Source: an uncultured Ruminococcus sp. (GTDB lineage: Bacteria; Bacillota; Clostridia; Oscillospirales; Ruminococcaceae). From it: a stretch of DNA of 64,000 nucleotides. This document shows, piece by piece, positions 1-7,670 of this stretch (the first letter of the stretch is position 1; every line of letters begins with the position of its first letter). A model generated the notes under the pieces. It worked only from the letters and a program-made list of their open reading frames with translations, searched no databases and had not been told where the DNA came from. The position numbers and the translations under genes are program-made. Where the stretch lies: NCBI GenBank assembly GCA_910576995.1, contig CAJTLC010000006.1, positions 68,575 through 132,574 of the forward strand. The letters run 5' to 3'.

Positions 1-2
1 GA

Positions 3-956
3 GATCCTGAAAAAACCGTCAAGATGAACATAGCCGTCATGGATAATCATAGCTGCGAGCTTACGCTCAAAAACGTTAATATTGTAAGCGGAAACAGTAA
101 GCCTACTATTACTGTCGGCGAATATGCGCGTCTGGTTCTGAACGTTTCCAAAACAAATAAGCTTGGCTATGCAGGAATCTATGTGCCTATGGGGTCGCAG
201 TTCGAACTGCACGGCAAGGGAAGTCTCGCTATCGACTGCTACGCTTCGGACGGCGTGGGAATCGGCAACGATTACGATCACGGATACGGCGATATCACCG
301 TCGATATGCTTGGTTCTCTCGAAGTTGTCTGCAACAGCGTTGAAACCGTATGCATCGGCGGCGGCTATAACGATAATGATTCGGAAATCAAACTACTTTC
401 AGGAAATCTGAAAATAAGTATGTACAGTCATAACGGTCTTGCAATTGGCAGCTTCAACGGCGATTCTAATATCGAGATCGGCGAAAACTGCCGCATTGAT
501 ATGACGATATCAGGAATCAAGATCACGGGAATAGGAAGCTGCCGAGGAATCGCAACGATCGCAAGTTCAGCTGATATCAATATGTCATGTACAGGCGCAC
601 AGGCTGTTGGTATCGGAATTCTCGACGAGGGCGAAGGAAGTATTTTGATAAGAAAAGGTTGCCTTAATATTAAAATGCGCTCCGCAAAACAATCCTGCAT
701 CGGCGCTGTCAACGGCAGCGTAAATACAAAAATTATGAATTCAAAAATAATTATCGATTCCGAGGGCGATTTTGCAGCAGGTATCGGCGATACTCAAGGC
801 AGCGGAAACGTTTTTATTATGGATTCGGATATAAATATAAATATGCTCTGCGCCAATCCAAACGATATCATTTCCGGAAGCGGCGAAGTTCATATCCAGA
901 ATTCTACAGTAAATTCGCTGGTTAATAATAAGCGAATTCAGCATAATATAATATAA
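3..956 (+). CDS. beta-helix-like repeat protein, 3' part
   Basis: The reading frame is open from the first codon of the window, so the gene starts to the left and only the last 317 or so residues are seen. The protein is built from short strand-turn units that repeatedly carry GIG or GIGS turns (for example GVGIGNDY, VCIGGGY, LAIGSF, TGIGSC, VGIGIL, AAGIGD), each followed by alternating hydrophobic residues. This spacing is what a right-handed parallel beta-helix looks like, as in many surface or carbohydrate-binding proteins of gut Firmicutes. No catalytic motif is visible in this part and the N-terminus, where a signal peptide would be, is missing. The last codons and the stop lie inside a run of ATAAT repeats. 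The function is unknown; a cell-surface role is an inference. Confidence 0.6.
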   Translation, partial: DPEKTVKMNIAVMDNHSCELTLKNVNIVSGNSKPTITVGEYARLVLNVSKTNKLGYAGIYVPMGSQFELHGKGSLAIDCYASDGVGIGNDYDHGYGDITVDMLGSLEVVCNSVETVCIGGGYNDNDSEIKLLSGNLKISMYSHNGLAIGSFNGDSNIEIGENCRIDMTISGIKITGIGSCRGIATIASSADINMSCTGAQAVGIGILDEGEGSILIRKGCLNIKMRSAKQSCIGAVNGSVNTKIMNSKIIIDSEGDFAAGIGDTQGSGNVFIMDSDININMLCANPNDIISGSGEVHIQNSTVNSLVNNKRIQHNII

Positions 957-974
957 TATAATATAATATAATAA
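943..974. repeat. ATAAT pentanucleotide tandem repeat
   Basis: Six perfect copies of ATAAT plus two bases. The repeat holds the last residues and TAA stop (954-956) of the upstream gene and ends at the ribosome site of ychF. Because the unit is 5 bp, gain or loss of a copy would change the final residues of the upstream protein. Confidence 0.9.
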
Positions 975-989
975 AGGAAGGTTATTTTA

Positions 990-2084
990 ATGAAGCTTGG
1001 CATGGTTGGACTGCCGAATGTTGGCAAAAGCACACTTTTTAACGCACTTACAAACGCAGGAGCAGAATCTGCGAATTACCCGTTCTGCACTATCGAAAAA
1101 AATATCGGTATTGTTTCCGTTCCCGACGAACGTCTCGATAAGCTTGCCGAAATGTACGCTCCCGATAAGTTTACGCCTGCAACTCTTGAATTCGTGGATA
1201 TTGCCGGTCTCGTTAAGGGCGCGTCAAAGGGCGAAGGTCTCGGAAATAAATTTCTTGCAGATATCCGCGAAGTTGACGCTATCGTTCATGTTGTACGCTG
1301 CTTTGAAGATCCGAATATCGTTCATGTTGACGGAAATATAAATCCTCTGCGCGATATCGAAACTATAAATCTGGAACTTATTTTCTCCGATATCGAAATG
1401 GTTGACAGAAGAATCGACCGCGCTAAAAAGGCTGCAAAAGGCGATAAGAAATATCTTGCGGAAATAGAATTTCTCGAACGCCTGAAAGAGCATCTTGAAG
1501 CCGGAAAATCTGCAAGAGGTTTCGACTTTACAGACGACGAAAGAGAACTTATCAAGTCTACTCCCCTGCTTTCCGCAAAACCCGTAATTTACGCTGCAAA
1601 TCTCAGTGAAGCAGATTTTGCCGGCGATATTGAAGATAATGAAAATTACTGCAAAGTCCGTGAGCTGGCTCGTGAAGAGAATTCAGCCGTTCTTCCGATA
1701 TGCGCTCAGACAGAAGCGGAGATCGCCGAAATGGACGATGAGGATAAGGCTATGTTTTTGGCGGAACTCGGTCTTGAAGTTTCTGGTCTCAATCGTATAA
1801 TTAAAGAGGGCTACGCGCTGTTGGGACTTATTTCATTCCTCACAGCAGGAAAGCCGGAAGTTCGCGCATGGACTATCAAGAAAGGCACTAAAGCTCCGCA
1901 GGCTGCCGGAAAAATACATACCGATTTTGAGAAAGGCTTTATCCGCGCGGAAGTCGTTGCTTTCGACGATCTGATTGAATGCGGAAATATGGCTGCCGCA
2001 AAGGAAAAAGGTCTTGTACGGCTCGAGGGTAAGGACTATGTCATGAACGACGGAGATATCGTGCTTTTCAGATTTAACGTTTAA
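990..2084 (+). CDS. ychF: Redox-regulated ATPase YchF (Obg family)
   Basis: 364 residues, the usual length of the family. The P-loop GLPNVGKS is at residues 7-14 and the G3 motif DIAGLVKGAS follows at about 70; the G4 position reads NLSEAD rather than NKxD, which fits the family's known preference for ATP. A coiled region about residues 130-170 and a C-terminal TGS domain (about 280-364, with KAPQAAGKIHTDFEKGFIRA) complete the standard layout. YchF/OLA1 proteins bind ribosomes and act in stress responses. A ribosome site AAGGAAGG lies about 10 bases before the ATG. The gene is followed after 42 bp by nfeD. Confidence 0.96.
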   Translation: MKLGMVGLPNVGKSTLFNALTNAGAESANYPFCTIEKNIGIVSVPDERLDKLAEMYAPDKFTPATLEFVDIAGLVKGASKGEGLGNKFLADIREVDAIVHVVRCFEDPNIVHVDGNINPLRDIETINLELIFSDIEMVDRRIDRAKKAAKGDKKYLAEIEFLERLKEHLEAGKSARGFDFTDDERELIKSTPLLSAKPVIYAANLSEADFAGDIEDNENYCKVRELAREENSAVLPICAQTEAEIAEMDDEDKAMFLAELGLEVSGLNRIIKEGYALLGLISFLTAGKPEVRAWTIKKGTKAPQAAGKIHTDFEKGFIRAEVVAFDDLIECGNMAAAKEKGLVRLEGKDYVMNDGDIVLFRFNV

Positions 2085-2126
2085 ACTTAGCACCTCTTTA
2101 CGCCAACTCTGAAAGGAGGTCCATTT

Positions 2127-2558
2127 ATGAGCGTAATATTTTGGGCAATTCTTGTGATCGCATTCGTAATTCTCGAAATTGTCACCGTTCAGCTTGTATC
2201 GATCTGGCTTGCAGCAGGAGCCTTTATAACTATGCTCTGCACTTTTTTCTTAGATCTGAAGCCATTCGGTCAAATGACGGTATTCATACTTTCTTCAGCG
2301 GTTTTGCTGCTGATCACTTTTCCGATCATACGCAGTCTGCGCAAAAAAACTCATATCGCTACAAATTCCGATATGGATATCGGTAAAACCGCAACGGTCA
2401 TCGAGGAGATCAATTCGTCAGGAAACGCTGGACGCGTAACGCTGAACGGCGTTGATTGGCGCGCTGTTTCCGAAAACGGCGAAATAATTTCCAAAGGTTC
2501 TATAGTTACTATAGTTGAAATTTCAGGCACGAAACTTATTGTCAGGAGGTCATCATGA
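2127..2558 (+). CDS. NfeD-like membrane protein
   Basis: 143 residues with an AAAGGAGG site before the ATG. Three hydrophobic segments (about 3-25, 30-45, 50-70) are followed by a soluble C-terminal OB-fold of about 60 residues with the typical GKTATVIEEI...GRVTLNGVDWRAV pattern of short NfeD proteins. Its TGA stop overlaps the ATG of the following SPFH gene (ATGA), so the two are translationally coupled. NfeD proteins are found as membrane partners of stomatin-like proteins, which is the arrangement here. No protease domain is present, so this is the short form. The exact role is not established for either family. Confidence 0.9.
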   Translation: MSVIFWAILVIAFVILEIVTVQLVSIWLAAGAFITMLCTFFLDLKPFGQMTVFILSSAVLLLITFPIIRSLRKKTHIATNSDMDIGKTATVIEEINSSGNAGRVTLNGVDWRAVSENGEIISKGSIVTIVEISGTKLIVRRSS

Positions 2559-3532
2559 TCAATTTATTACCCCTTGTTATTTTAGCAGTCGTTATTTTCC
2601 TGTTCATCTTTTTCATCAGCTGTATCCGCATCGTTCCGCAGGCTCATGTTTATGTAATCGAACACCTCGGCGCTTTTAAATGCGAATGGCAGACAGGAAT
2701 TCATATACTAATTCCATTTATTGAAAGAGTTGCAGGCAAAGTTTCGCTCAAAGAAAAGGTTGTGGATTTTAAACCGCAGCCCGTTATCACAAAAGATAAC
2801 GTTACTATGCAGATCGATACGGTAGTTTTCTATCAGATCACAAATGCAAAGCAATATATCTACGGCGTTGAACGTCCTCTTTCGGCTATCGAAAATCTCT
2901 CGGCGACTACCCTCCGTAATATAATCGGCGAACTGGAACTCGATTCCACGCTCACTTCCCGCGACGTTATCAATACCAAGATCACAGCAATACTCGATCA
3001 GGCTACAGATCGCTGGGGAATCAAAGTGAACCGCGTCGAACTGAAAAATATTCTTCCGCCGCGCGAAATTCAGGACGCTATGGAAAAGCAGATGAAGGCT
3101 GAACGCGAACGCCGTGAAAAAATTCTTCAGGCAGAGGGCGATAAGAAATCGCAGATACTCGTTGCCGAGGGTGAAAAGGAATCTCAGATACTGCGCGCCG
3201 AAGCTAAAAAAGAAGCGCAAATACTTGAAGCCGAAGCTGAAAAACAGGCTATGATACTCCGTGCGGACGCTGTAAGAGAACAAAAAATCCTCGAAGCCAA
3301 GGGCGAAGCACTCGCCATTGAAATGGTTCAGCAGGCATACGCTGAAAGCCTTGTAAAGCTTTCGCAGGCAAATCCTACCAATGAAGTAATCCAGCTTAAA
3401 TCCCTCGAAGCTTTCGCAAAGGCTGCTGACGGAAAGTCAACTAAGATCATAATTCCCAGCGAAATACAGGGATTGGCAGGTCTTGCGGCAGGCTTAATGA
3501 GCGTTTCAGATAAAAATCTTCCTAAATCATAA
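2555..3532 (+). CDS. SPFH / band 7 protein, paraslipin type
   Basis: 325 residues. One N-terminal transmembrane helix (about 3-25) is followed by a band 7 domain (about 27-180; note RIVPQAHVYVIEHLGAF and the LPPREIQDAM motif that ends it), then a long charged coiled coil (about 185-260) made of near-repeats of the form AEGEKESQILRAEAKKE, and a C-terminal tail rich in small residues. This is the QmcA/paraslipin layout; such proteins form membrane-bound oligomeric rings. It is coupled to the upstream NfeD-like gene by a 4-bp overlap. Downstream is a convergent junction filled by hairpin repeats. Confidence 0.92.
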   Translation: MINLLPLVILAVVIFLFIFFISCIRIVPQAHVYVIEHLGAFKCEWQTGIHILIPFIERVAGKVSLKEKVVDFKPQPVITKDNVTMQIDTVVFYQITNAKQYIYGVERPLSAIENLSATTLRNIIGELELDSTLTSRDVINTKITAILDQATDRWGIKVNRVELKNILPPREIQDAMEKQMKAERERREKILQAEGDKKSQILVAEGEKESQILRAEAKKEAQILEAEAEKQAMILRADAVREQKILEAKGEALAIEMVQQAYAESLVKLSQANPTNEVIQLKSLEAFAKAADGKSTKIIIPSEIQGLAGLAAGLMSVSDKNLPKS

Positions 3533-3582
3533 AAATAAACATCCCACGGTAAAGTTTAATGACATTACCTAAACGGGGATTC

Positions 3583-3748
3583 TAGAGCGTGTTCACATAA
3601 AAATAGAATGCACGTCTTTTCGGCAAATTTTGACGGCTACTGCGTTGAAAATATTTGACGGGCGTCAGCCCGCCTGCATATTTTCGCCTTGTATTCGTCA
3701 AAATTATGCTCGAAAATCCGCACATTTATTTTATGTGAACACGCTCTA
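3583..3748. repeat. Hairpin repeat copy A (166 bp, short form)
   Basis: Imperfect inverted repeat over its whole length. The ends TAGAGCGTGTTCACATAAA and its reverse complement are perfect; the arms continue to pair (ATTTTGAC with GTCAAAAT, GAAAATAT with ATATTTTC) up to a GC-rich apex GGGCGTCAGCCCGCC. It contains no credible gene. It sits in the convergent gap between the SPFH gene and the gene at 4007-4780. Same family as copies at 17275-17490 and 33891-34106, but lacks their internal 50 bp. Confidence 0.92.
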
Positions 3749-3760
3749 AATACAAAAAAC

Positions 3761-3793
3761 GGCATATCAGATTTATAATAAACCTGATATGCC
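3761..3793. terminator. Hairpin, probable bidirectional terminator
   Basis: Perfect 10-bp stem GGCATATCAG / CTGATATGCC with a 13-base loop, preceded by an A run. No long T tract follows on the plus strand; on the minus strand the A run gives Us. It would end transcripts coming from either side. Confidence 0.5.
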
Positions 3794-3843
3794 TATATAT
3801 TTACATATTCAATTTTATGTCATGTTGACGTGTTCTGAAAATT

Positions 3844-4009
3844 TAGAGCTTGTGTTCATAGATTCTGCACACGTCTTTTCTGCAAATTTGTATGCTGAAC
3901 TTCGTCAAAAGCACTTGCAATACGACAGTATTCCAGCGGACTTTTTCCTTGCCGGCATAAAAATTATGCTCGAAAACCGCACATAATAAAGATACTGAAC
4001 AGGCTCTTA
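3844..4009. repeat. Degenerate hairpin repeat copy D
   Basis: Begins TAGAGCTTGTGTTCATA and ends GAACAGGCTCTTA, so both ends match the hairpin family, and blocks such as CACGTCTTTTCTGCAAATTT and AAAATTATGCTCGAAAA match copy A. The apex is not conserved. Its last three bases supply the TAA stop of the minus-strand gene 4007-4780. The open frames inside it have no ribosome site and are not genes. Confidence 0.75.
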
Positions 4010-4780
4010 GGGAAATATAAGATTATCGCTAAGATCAGACAACATAATGTTGTACGCATTACATACACTGCTGCACTTCTCAACATGAGCTTCTTTCATT
4101 GCCAAATCAGACTTTTTTTCAGATGCAGCGTCAGGAAATATCATAATCATAGATTTTTTTGTTTCGCGGATCTCTCCTCCGAGTTTTTCAACAAACGCGG
4201 CGTTCATGTTACTTTGATATTTCGCAAAAAAATCATCATCGGGATAGTTATTTTTTAATTCTTCACTTTTTTTGACGATCATTGTTTCAATAACAAGATC
4301 GCTGCCTTTTACAGCATAAGACAGCTTGATATTTACTGCGCCATTAATCACCGCGCTGCGGATATACAGCAGCAAAATATAAGTAAGAAGCTTCTGATTC
4401 GTTGAAGCAAAGAATTCACTGCCCGTTTTCAATTCAATAACACAAGTACCCTCAAGAGACTTTTGAACAGAATCGGTAAAGCTGTCGAAAAAGTTTTTCA
4501 TATTGACGGGTTTGCGAGTCAATTCCCTGCTGAACGTCACATCATAAATCCGACTGTAAAGTTCAGCAGTCTGCATGATATGGCAGCATTCCTTCCTGAC
4601 TCCATCTGAGAATTCGCGTCGCATCTCCGGCGTCCAGTTTTCTGGACCTCCTGAATCAAAAGCCGCCATATAGCTGTTGATCATTGTAACGCTGTCCCCC
4701 ATTTCAGAAACATAACCATTAGTAAAATCTCTTGTAAAATTGTCGTTGGAAAAAGTATCGAATATTTTTTTATCATCCAT
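4007..4780 (-). CDS. Orphan histidine-kinase-like protein
   Basis: 257 residues from the ATG at 4780, chosen because AAAGGTGGAAG stands 4-14 bases upstream; a TTG further up has no site. There is no signal peptide and no membrane segment. The middle part (GDSVTMINSYMAAF..., about 27-70) resembles the helical dimerisation part of a kinase and residues about 120-215 resemble a degenerate GHKL ATP-binding domain, ending with a KLGGEIRETKKSMIMIFP stretch like the last strands of such domains. The phosphate-accepting His and the usual N and G boxes are not recognisable. It stands alone with no response regulator next to it. The assignment is tentative; it may be an inactive kinase relative or an unrelated conserved protein. 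Confidence 0.5.
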   Translation of the reverse strand: MDDKKIFDTFSNDNFTRDFTNGYVSEMGDSVTMINSYMAAFDSGGPENWTPEMRREFSDGVRKECCHIMQTAELYSRIYDVTFSRELTRKPVNMKNFFDSFTDSVQKSLEGTCVIELKTGSEFFASTNQKLLTYILLLYIRSAVINGAVNIKLSYAVKGSDLVIETMIVKKSEELKNNYPDDDFFAKYQSNMNAAFVEKLGGEIRETKKSMIMIFPDAASEKKSDLAMKEAHVEKCSSVCNAYNIMLSDLSDNLIFP

Positions 4781-4948
4781 TTTTCTTCCACCTTTCAATT
4801 ACAGGTATGAGTATATTATACACCTTTTTAGAAAAAAATGAAATAGAAATTCTCAAAAAAACATGTGACATTTTCAACAAAAACAAACGCTGTTTTTTGT
4901 GCATTTTATTATTTTATTGATAAATTTGTTATTTTTTTATCTTTCCTC

Positions 4949-4977
4949 TTGCAAAAAGCAGCCGTATGGTGTATAAT
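4949..4977 (+). promoter_or_regulatory. Sigma-A promoter of gap
   Basis: TTGCAA at 4949-4954 and a perfect TATAAT at 4972-4977 with a 17-bp spacer. Transcription would start near 4984, leaving a leader of about 60 bases before the gap ATG. Confidence 0.85.
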
Positions 4978-5042
4978 AAAATTATGGTAAATTTATGAAA
5001 GATCAAATTTGCCGTTATAAAATTATCAGGAGGTAATTTCCA

Positions 5043-6080
5043 ATGTCAGTTAAAGTTGCTATTAATGGTTTTGGTCGTATCGGTCGTCTTGCATTCAGAC
5101 AGATGTTCGGTGCAGAGGGTTATGAGGTAGTTGCTATCAACGATCTTACAAAGCCTTCCATGCTCGCACAGCTTCTTAAGTATGATACAGCTCAGGGCGG
5201 CTACTGCGGAAGAATAGGTGAAAATCTTCACACAGTAGAGGCTAATGACGAAGACGGTACTATTACAGTTGACGGCAAGACCCTCAAGATTTACGCTAAG
5301 GCTAACGCTGCTGAACTTCCTTGGGGAGAGATCGGCGTTGACGTTGTTCTCGAATGCACAGGTTTCTACTGCTCTAAGGACAAGTCTCAGGCTCATATTG
5401 ATGCAGGCGCTAAGAAGGTTGTTATTTCTGCTCCCGCAGGCAGCGATCTTAAGACTATCGTTTTCAGCGTAAACGAAAACACTCTTACAGCTGATGATAC
5501 TATCATTTCCGCTGCGTCATGTACAACAAACTGCCTCGCTCCTATGGCTAAGGCTCTTAACGATTATGCTCCCATCCAGAGCGGTATCATGAGTACTATC
5601 CACGCTTACACAGGCGATCAGATGATCCTCGACGGTCCTCACAGAAAGGGCGACCAGAGAAGAGCAAGAGCAGGCGCTGCTAACATCGTTCCTAATTCAA
5701 CAGGCGCTGCTAAGGCTATCGGTCTTGTAATTCCTGAACTCAACGGCAAGCTCATCGGTTCTGCTCAGAGAGTTCCTGTTCCGACAGGTTCAACAACTAT
5801 CCTCACAGCTGTTGTTAAGGGTGCAGACGTTACAGTTGACGGTATCAACGCTGCTATGAAGGCTGCTTCTTCTGAGTCTTTCGGCTACAATACAGATCAG
5901 ATCGTTTCTTCTGACGTTATCGGCATGAAGTATGGTTCACTCTTCGATGCTACTCAGACAATGGTATCTAAGGTTGCTGATGATCTTTACGAAGTTCAGG
6001 TTGTTTCTTGGTACGACAACGAGAATTCCTACACATCACAGATGGTAAGAACGATCAAGTACTTTGCTGAACTTGGCTAA
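5043..6080 (+). CDS. gap: Glyceraldehyde-3-phosphate dehydrogenase, type I
   Basis: 345 residues. NAD-binding INGFGRIGR at residues 7-15, Asp34 in AINDL (the residue that favours NAD over NADP), and the active site SCTTNCLAP with the catalytic cysteine at 160. It catalyses the oxidative phosphorylation of glyceraldehyde 3-phosphate in glycolysis, in the cytoplasm. It is alone in its transcript: a strong promoter 70 bp upstream, an AGGAGG site at 5030, and two tandem terminators downstream. Codon use is markedly biased to one choice per residue (GCT, GTT, AAG), as expected of a very highly expressed gene and unlike its neighbours. Confidence 0.98.
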   Translation: MSVKVAINGFGRIGRLAFRQMFGAEGYEVVAINDLTKPSMLAQLLKYDTAQGGYCGRIGENLHTVEANDEDGTITVDGKTLKIYAKANAAELPWGEIGVDVVLECTGFYCSKDKSQAHIDAGAKKVVISAPAGSDLKTIVFSVNENTLTADDTIISAASCTTNCLAPMAKALNDYAPIQSGIMSTIHAYTGDQMILDGPHRKGDQRRARAGAANIVPNSTGAAKAIGLVIPELNGKLIGSAQRVPVPTGSTTILTAVVKGADVTVDGINAAMKAASSESFGYNTDQIVSSDVIGMKYGSLFDATQTMVSKVADDLYEVQVVSWYDNENSYTSQMVRTIKYFAELG

Positions 6081-6100
6081 TCTATAACTTACAAGCGTTT

Positions 6101-6134
6101 AAAGGACAGTTTTTAGAAACTGTCCTTTTATTTT
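6101..6134 (+). terminator. Terminator 1 of gap
   Basis: Stem AAAGGACAGTTT / AAACTGTCCTTT with a short loop, followed by ATTTTT. A classical intrinsic terminator. Confidence 0.92.
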
Positions 6135-6146
6135 TCGACAAGCAAC

Positions 6147-6184
6147 AAAAAAGTCTTTAGTCAAAAAACTAAAGACTTTTTATT
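6147..6184. terminator. Terminator 2, bidirectional
   Basis: Stem AAAAAGTCTTTAGT / ACTAAAGACTTTTT with loop CAAAAA. Ts on one side and As on the other mean it could stop transcripts from both directions, a backup for gap and a stop for leftward genes. Confidence 0.88.
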
Positions 6185-6400
6185 CTTCCCCAACTCCACC
6201 CTCGCAAATTCAGTCGATATTAACGGTAATAATAATAATTTATAAAATTGCACATGTTAATATGCAGAGCATAATATATGTAAAAACAAGGATTCGAACC
6301 TTAACTTTGCACAAACAGTTTGCCTTTGCTTTTGGTAGTTTAAGCTCATACCAAAGAGCATATCCGCTCTGAAAAATGCTACCGACTTAATCAAATGCAA
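6185..6400. other. Intergenic, no gene seen
   Basis: About 216 bp without a coding frame. It holds a small palindrome AAGGATTCGAACCTT (near 6293), and the short hairpins GAGCATATCCGCTC and TTTGGTA...TACCAAA. These look tRNA-like at first sight but do not assemble into a cloverleaf. Confidence 0.4.
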
Positions 6401-6853
6401 TCAAATTAATTCTGTAGTCCAGTTTATCTCCTGAATTTTTTCATCAAGTTCGCGCAGTTCCTTGCACAATTCGTCAACTCTTTTTCGATATTCTGCAACA
6501 TTTACTGTGCTTTTTATCACAATTTCAGACTTGGAATAACGGTTGACTTTATCGTTCGCGCTATTAAGAAAATTGCGCATAATAGCTATATCTTGTTTCA
6601 GGCAATCCCTTTTTGCAAGCATTTCTGTGACTGTTAAACCGTTACAGTCAACTCTGCTGTTTGTTAAATTGATTTTTATAATCAAATTTTCAACTTCAGC
6701 AAGCATTCTATCCTTTTCCGCAATAAGTTCTATTGGATTTTCTGACGGTTCTTCGCCCTCCTGAATCTTTGAATTCGCAATGAGACGCCGCTCAATTTCG
6801 TTGATTCTTCCTTGTAAATCAGCGCGATTTGACAATGCAGTTGCTAATTTCAT
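6401..6853 (-). CDS. DIP1984 family protein
   Basis: 150 residues from the ATG at 6853, preferred over one 6 bases upstream because the AGGAGG site is then 7 bases away instead of 1. The start MKLATALSNRADLQGRINE and the long all-helical charged sequence match the DIP1984 (septicolysin-like) family, in which the N-terminal ERKDLQxRI-type helix and a central VxxLIxKINxTN motif are typical; here the latter reads VENLIIKINLTNSRV. Predicted cytoplasmic, coiled coil. The family has no established biochemical function. The upstream gene on this strand is the zinc-ribbon protein, 12 bp away, so the two are probably cotranscribed. Confidence 0.8.
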   Translation of the reverse strand: MKLATALSNRADLQGRINEIERRLIANSKIQEGEEPSENPIELIAEKDRMLAEVENLIIKINLTNSRVDCNGLTVTEMLAKRDCLKQDIAIMRNFLNSANDKVNRYSKSEIVIKSTVNVAEYRKRVDELCKELRELDEKIQEINWTTELI

Positions 6854-6865
6854 TTCCATTCCTCC

Positions 6866-7180
6866 TCAACTCATCCCCATAAATATCGGTATAAACCCAA
6901 GCATAGTAATAAGAAAACCCAAAACAAATGAAGCTACCCACGCAACTACGCCTGCGATTATGTATGCTTTTCCCGATCTTTTCTTTCCCTTGCTGATATC
7001 GACGCAGCCAAGTATAATTCCTACAATCGGAAAAAATACTGAAAGTACGATAAAACCGACATTTGCCTTTTCTTCTTCAATAGGTTCATATCCGCTGTAC
7101 ATGTTATTTTGAGATTCGCCGCAGTAAGGACAGCTGTACGCTCCATCGGCGATCTGACTTTTGCATTTTTTACATAACAT
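6866..7180 (-). CDS. Zinc-ribbon membrane protein
   Basis: 104 residues. The N-terminus holds a zinc ribbon with CKKCKSQIADGAYSCPYC, two CxxC pairs at about 3-6 and 17-20. After a polar linker come two hydrophobic segments (about 40-60 and 75-100), with a basic loop DISKGKKRSGKA between them. Small proteins with this ribbon-plus-two-helix design are common in Firmicutes and have no defined function. AAGGAG precedes the ATG. First gene of a probable two-gene unit with the DIP1984 gene. Confidence 0.82.
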   Translation of the reverse strand: MLCKKCKSQIADGAYSCPYCGESQNNMYSGYEPIEEEKANVGFIVLSVFFPIVGIILGCVDISKGKKRSGKAYIIAGVVAWVASFVLGFLITMLGFIPIFMGMS

Positions 7181-7392
7181 AATAAAACTCCTTTATAAAA
7201 AATGTGTATGGCATACACTTTATTAAAAAACAAAAACTAATAATTTATTTTGCCATATAATTGTGTCCGCTTAGTGTTAATAAAATAATCGTTTAATGAA
7301 AAATAATACATTATTTTACAATAATATTTTTAGTCGTCTGAGCAATAATACTATCACGGCATCAATAATTCAACTTTAAGGAGAAATTAAAA

Positions 7393-7590
7393 ATGAGTAA
7401 CAGCAGCAACAACAGCGGTATCATGACAGAAAAGGGCAGACAGGCACTTGAAAGATTCAAGATGGAATCAGCTTCCGAACTTGGCGTAAACCTCAAGGAA
7501 GGTTACAACGGCGACCTCACTTCACGTGAAGCAGGCTCGATCGGCGGACGAATGGTTCAGAAGATGATAAACTCATATAAAATGCAGTAA
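7393..7590 (+). CDS. Small acid-soluble spore protein, alpha/beta type
   Basis: 65 residues. The core FKMESASELGVNLKEGYNGD followed by LTSREAGSIGGRMVQKMI is the signature of DNA-binding alpha/beta SASPs: the germination-protease site around ESASELG and the TSREAGSIGG motif are both present. These proteins coat spore DNA and protect it from UV and heat. AAGGAG lies 8 bases before the ATG and the gene is a single unit with its own hairpin downstream. No good sigma-A promoter is visible, as expected if a forespore sigma factor reads it; I could not point to a convincing sigma-G box. Its presence means the organism, or a recent ancestor, makes spores. Confidence 0.93.
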   Translation: MSNSSNNSGIMTEKGRQALERFKMESASELGVNLKEGYNGDLTSREAGSIGGRMVQKMINSYKMQ

Positions 7591-7601
7591 ATCAAACTGA
7601 A

Positions 7602-7627
7602 TTTTGGAAAACTTATTGTTTCCAAAA
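7602..7627. terminator. Hairpin after spore protein gene
   Basis: Stem TTTTGGAAAAC / GTTTCCAAAA with loop TTATT. A weak T tract means it may protect the message as much as end it. Confidence 0.55.
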
Positions 7628-7642
7628 ATCAGAAAAATATGC

Positions 7643-7670
7643 AAAGGGGCGTCTTAGCGGCGTCCCTTTT
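7643..7670. terminator. Bidirectional terminator between SASP and degV
   Basis: Stem AAAGGGGCGTC / GCGTCCCTTTT in the convergent junction, reaching the stop codon of the degV gene. Confidence 0.75.

Noticed and set aside
3789..3986. 65-residue frame on the plus strand
   Set aside because: It lies within degenerate repeat copy D, has no ribosome site, and its residues follow the repeat sequence.
6290..6400. tRNA-like T arm (GGATTCGAACC) and small hairpins after gap
   Set aside because: The T-arm-like string is a simple palindrome; no acceptor stem or anticodon arm can be built around it on either strand.
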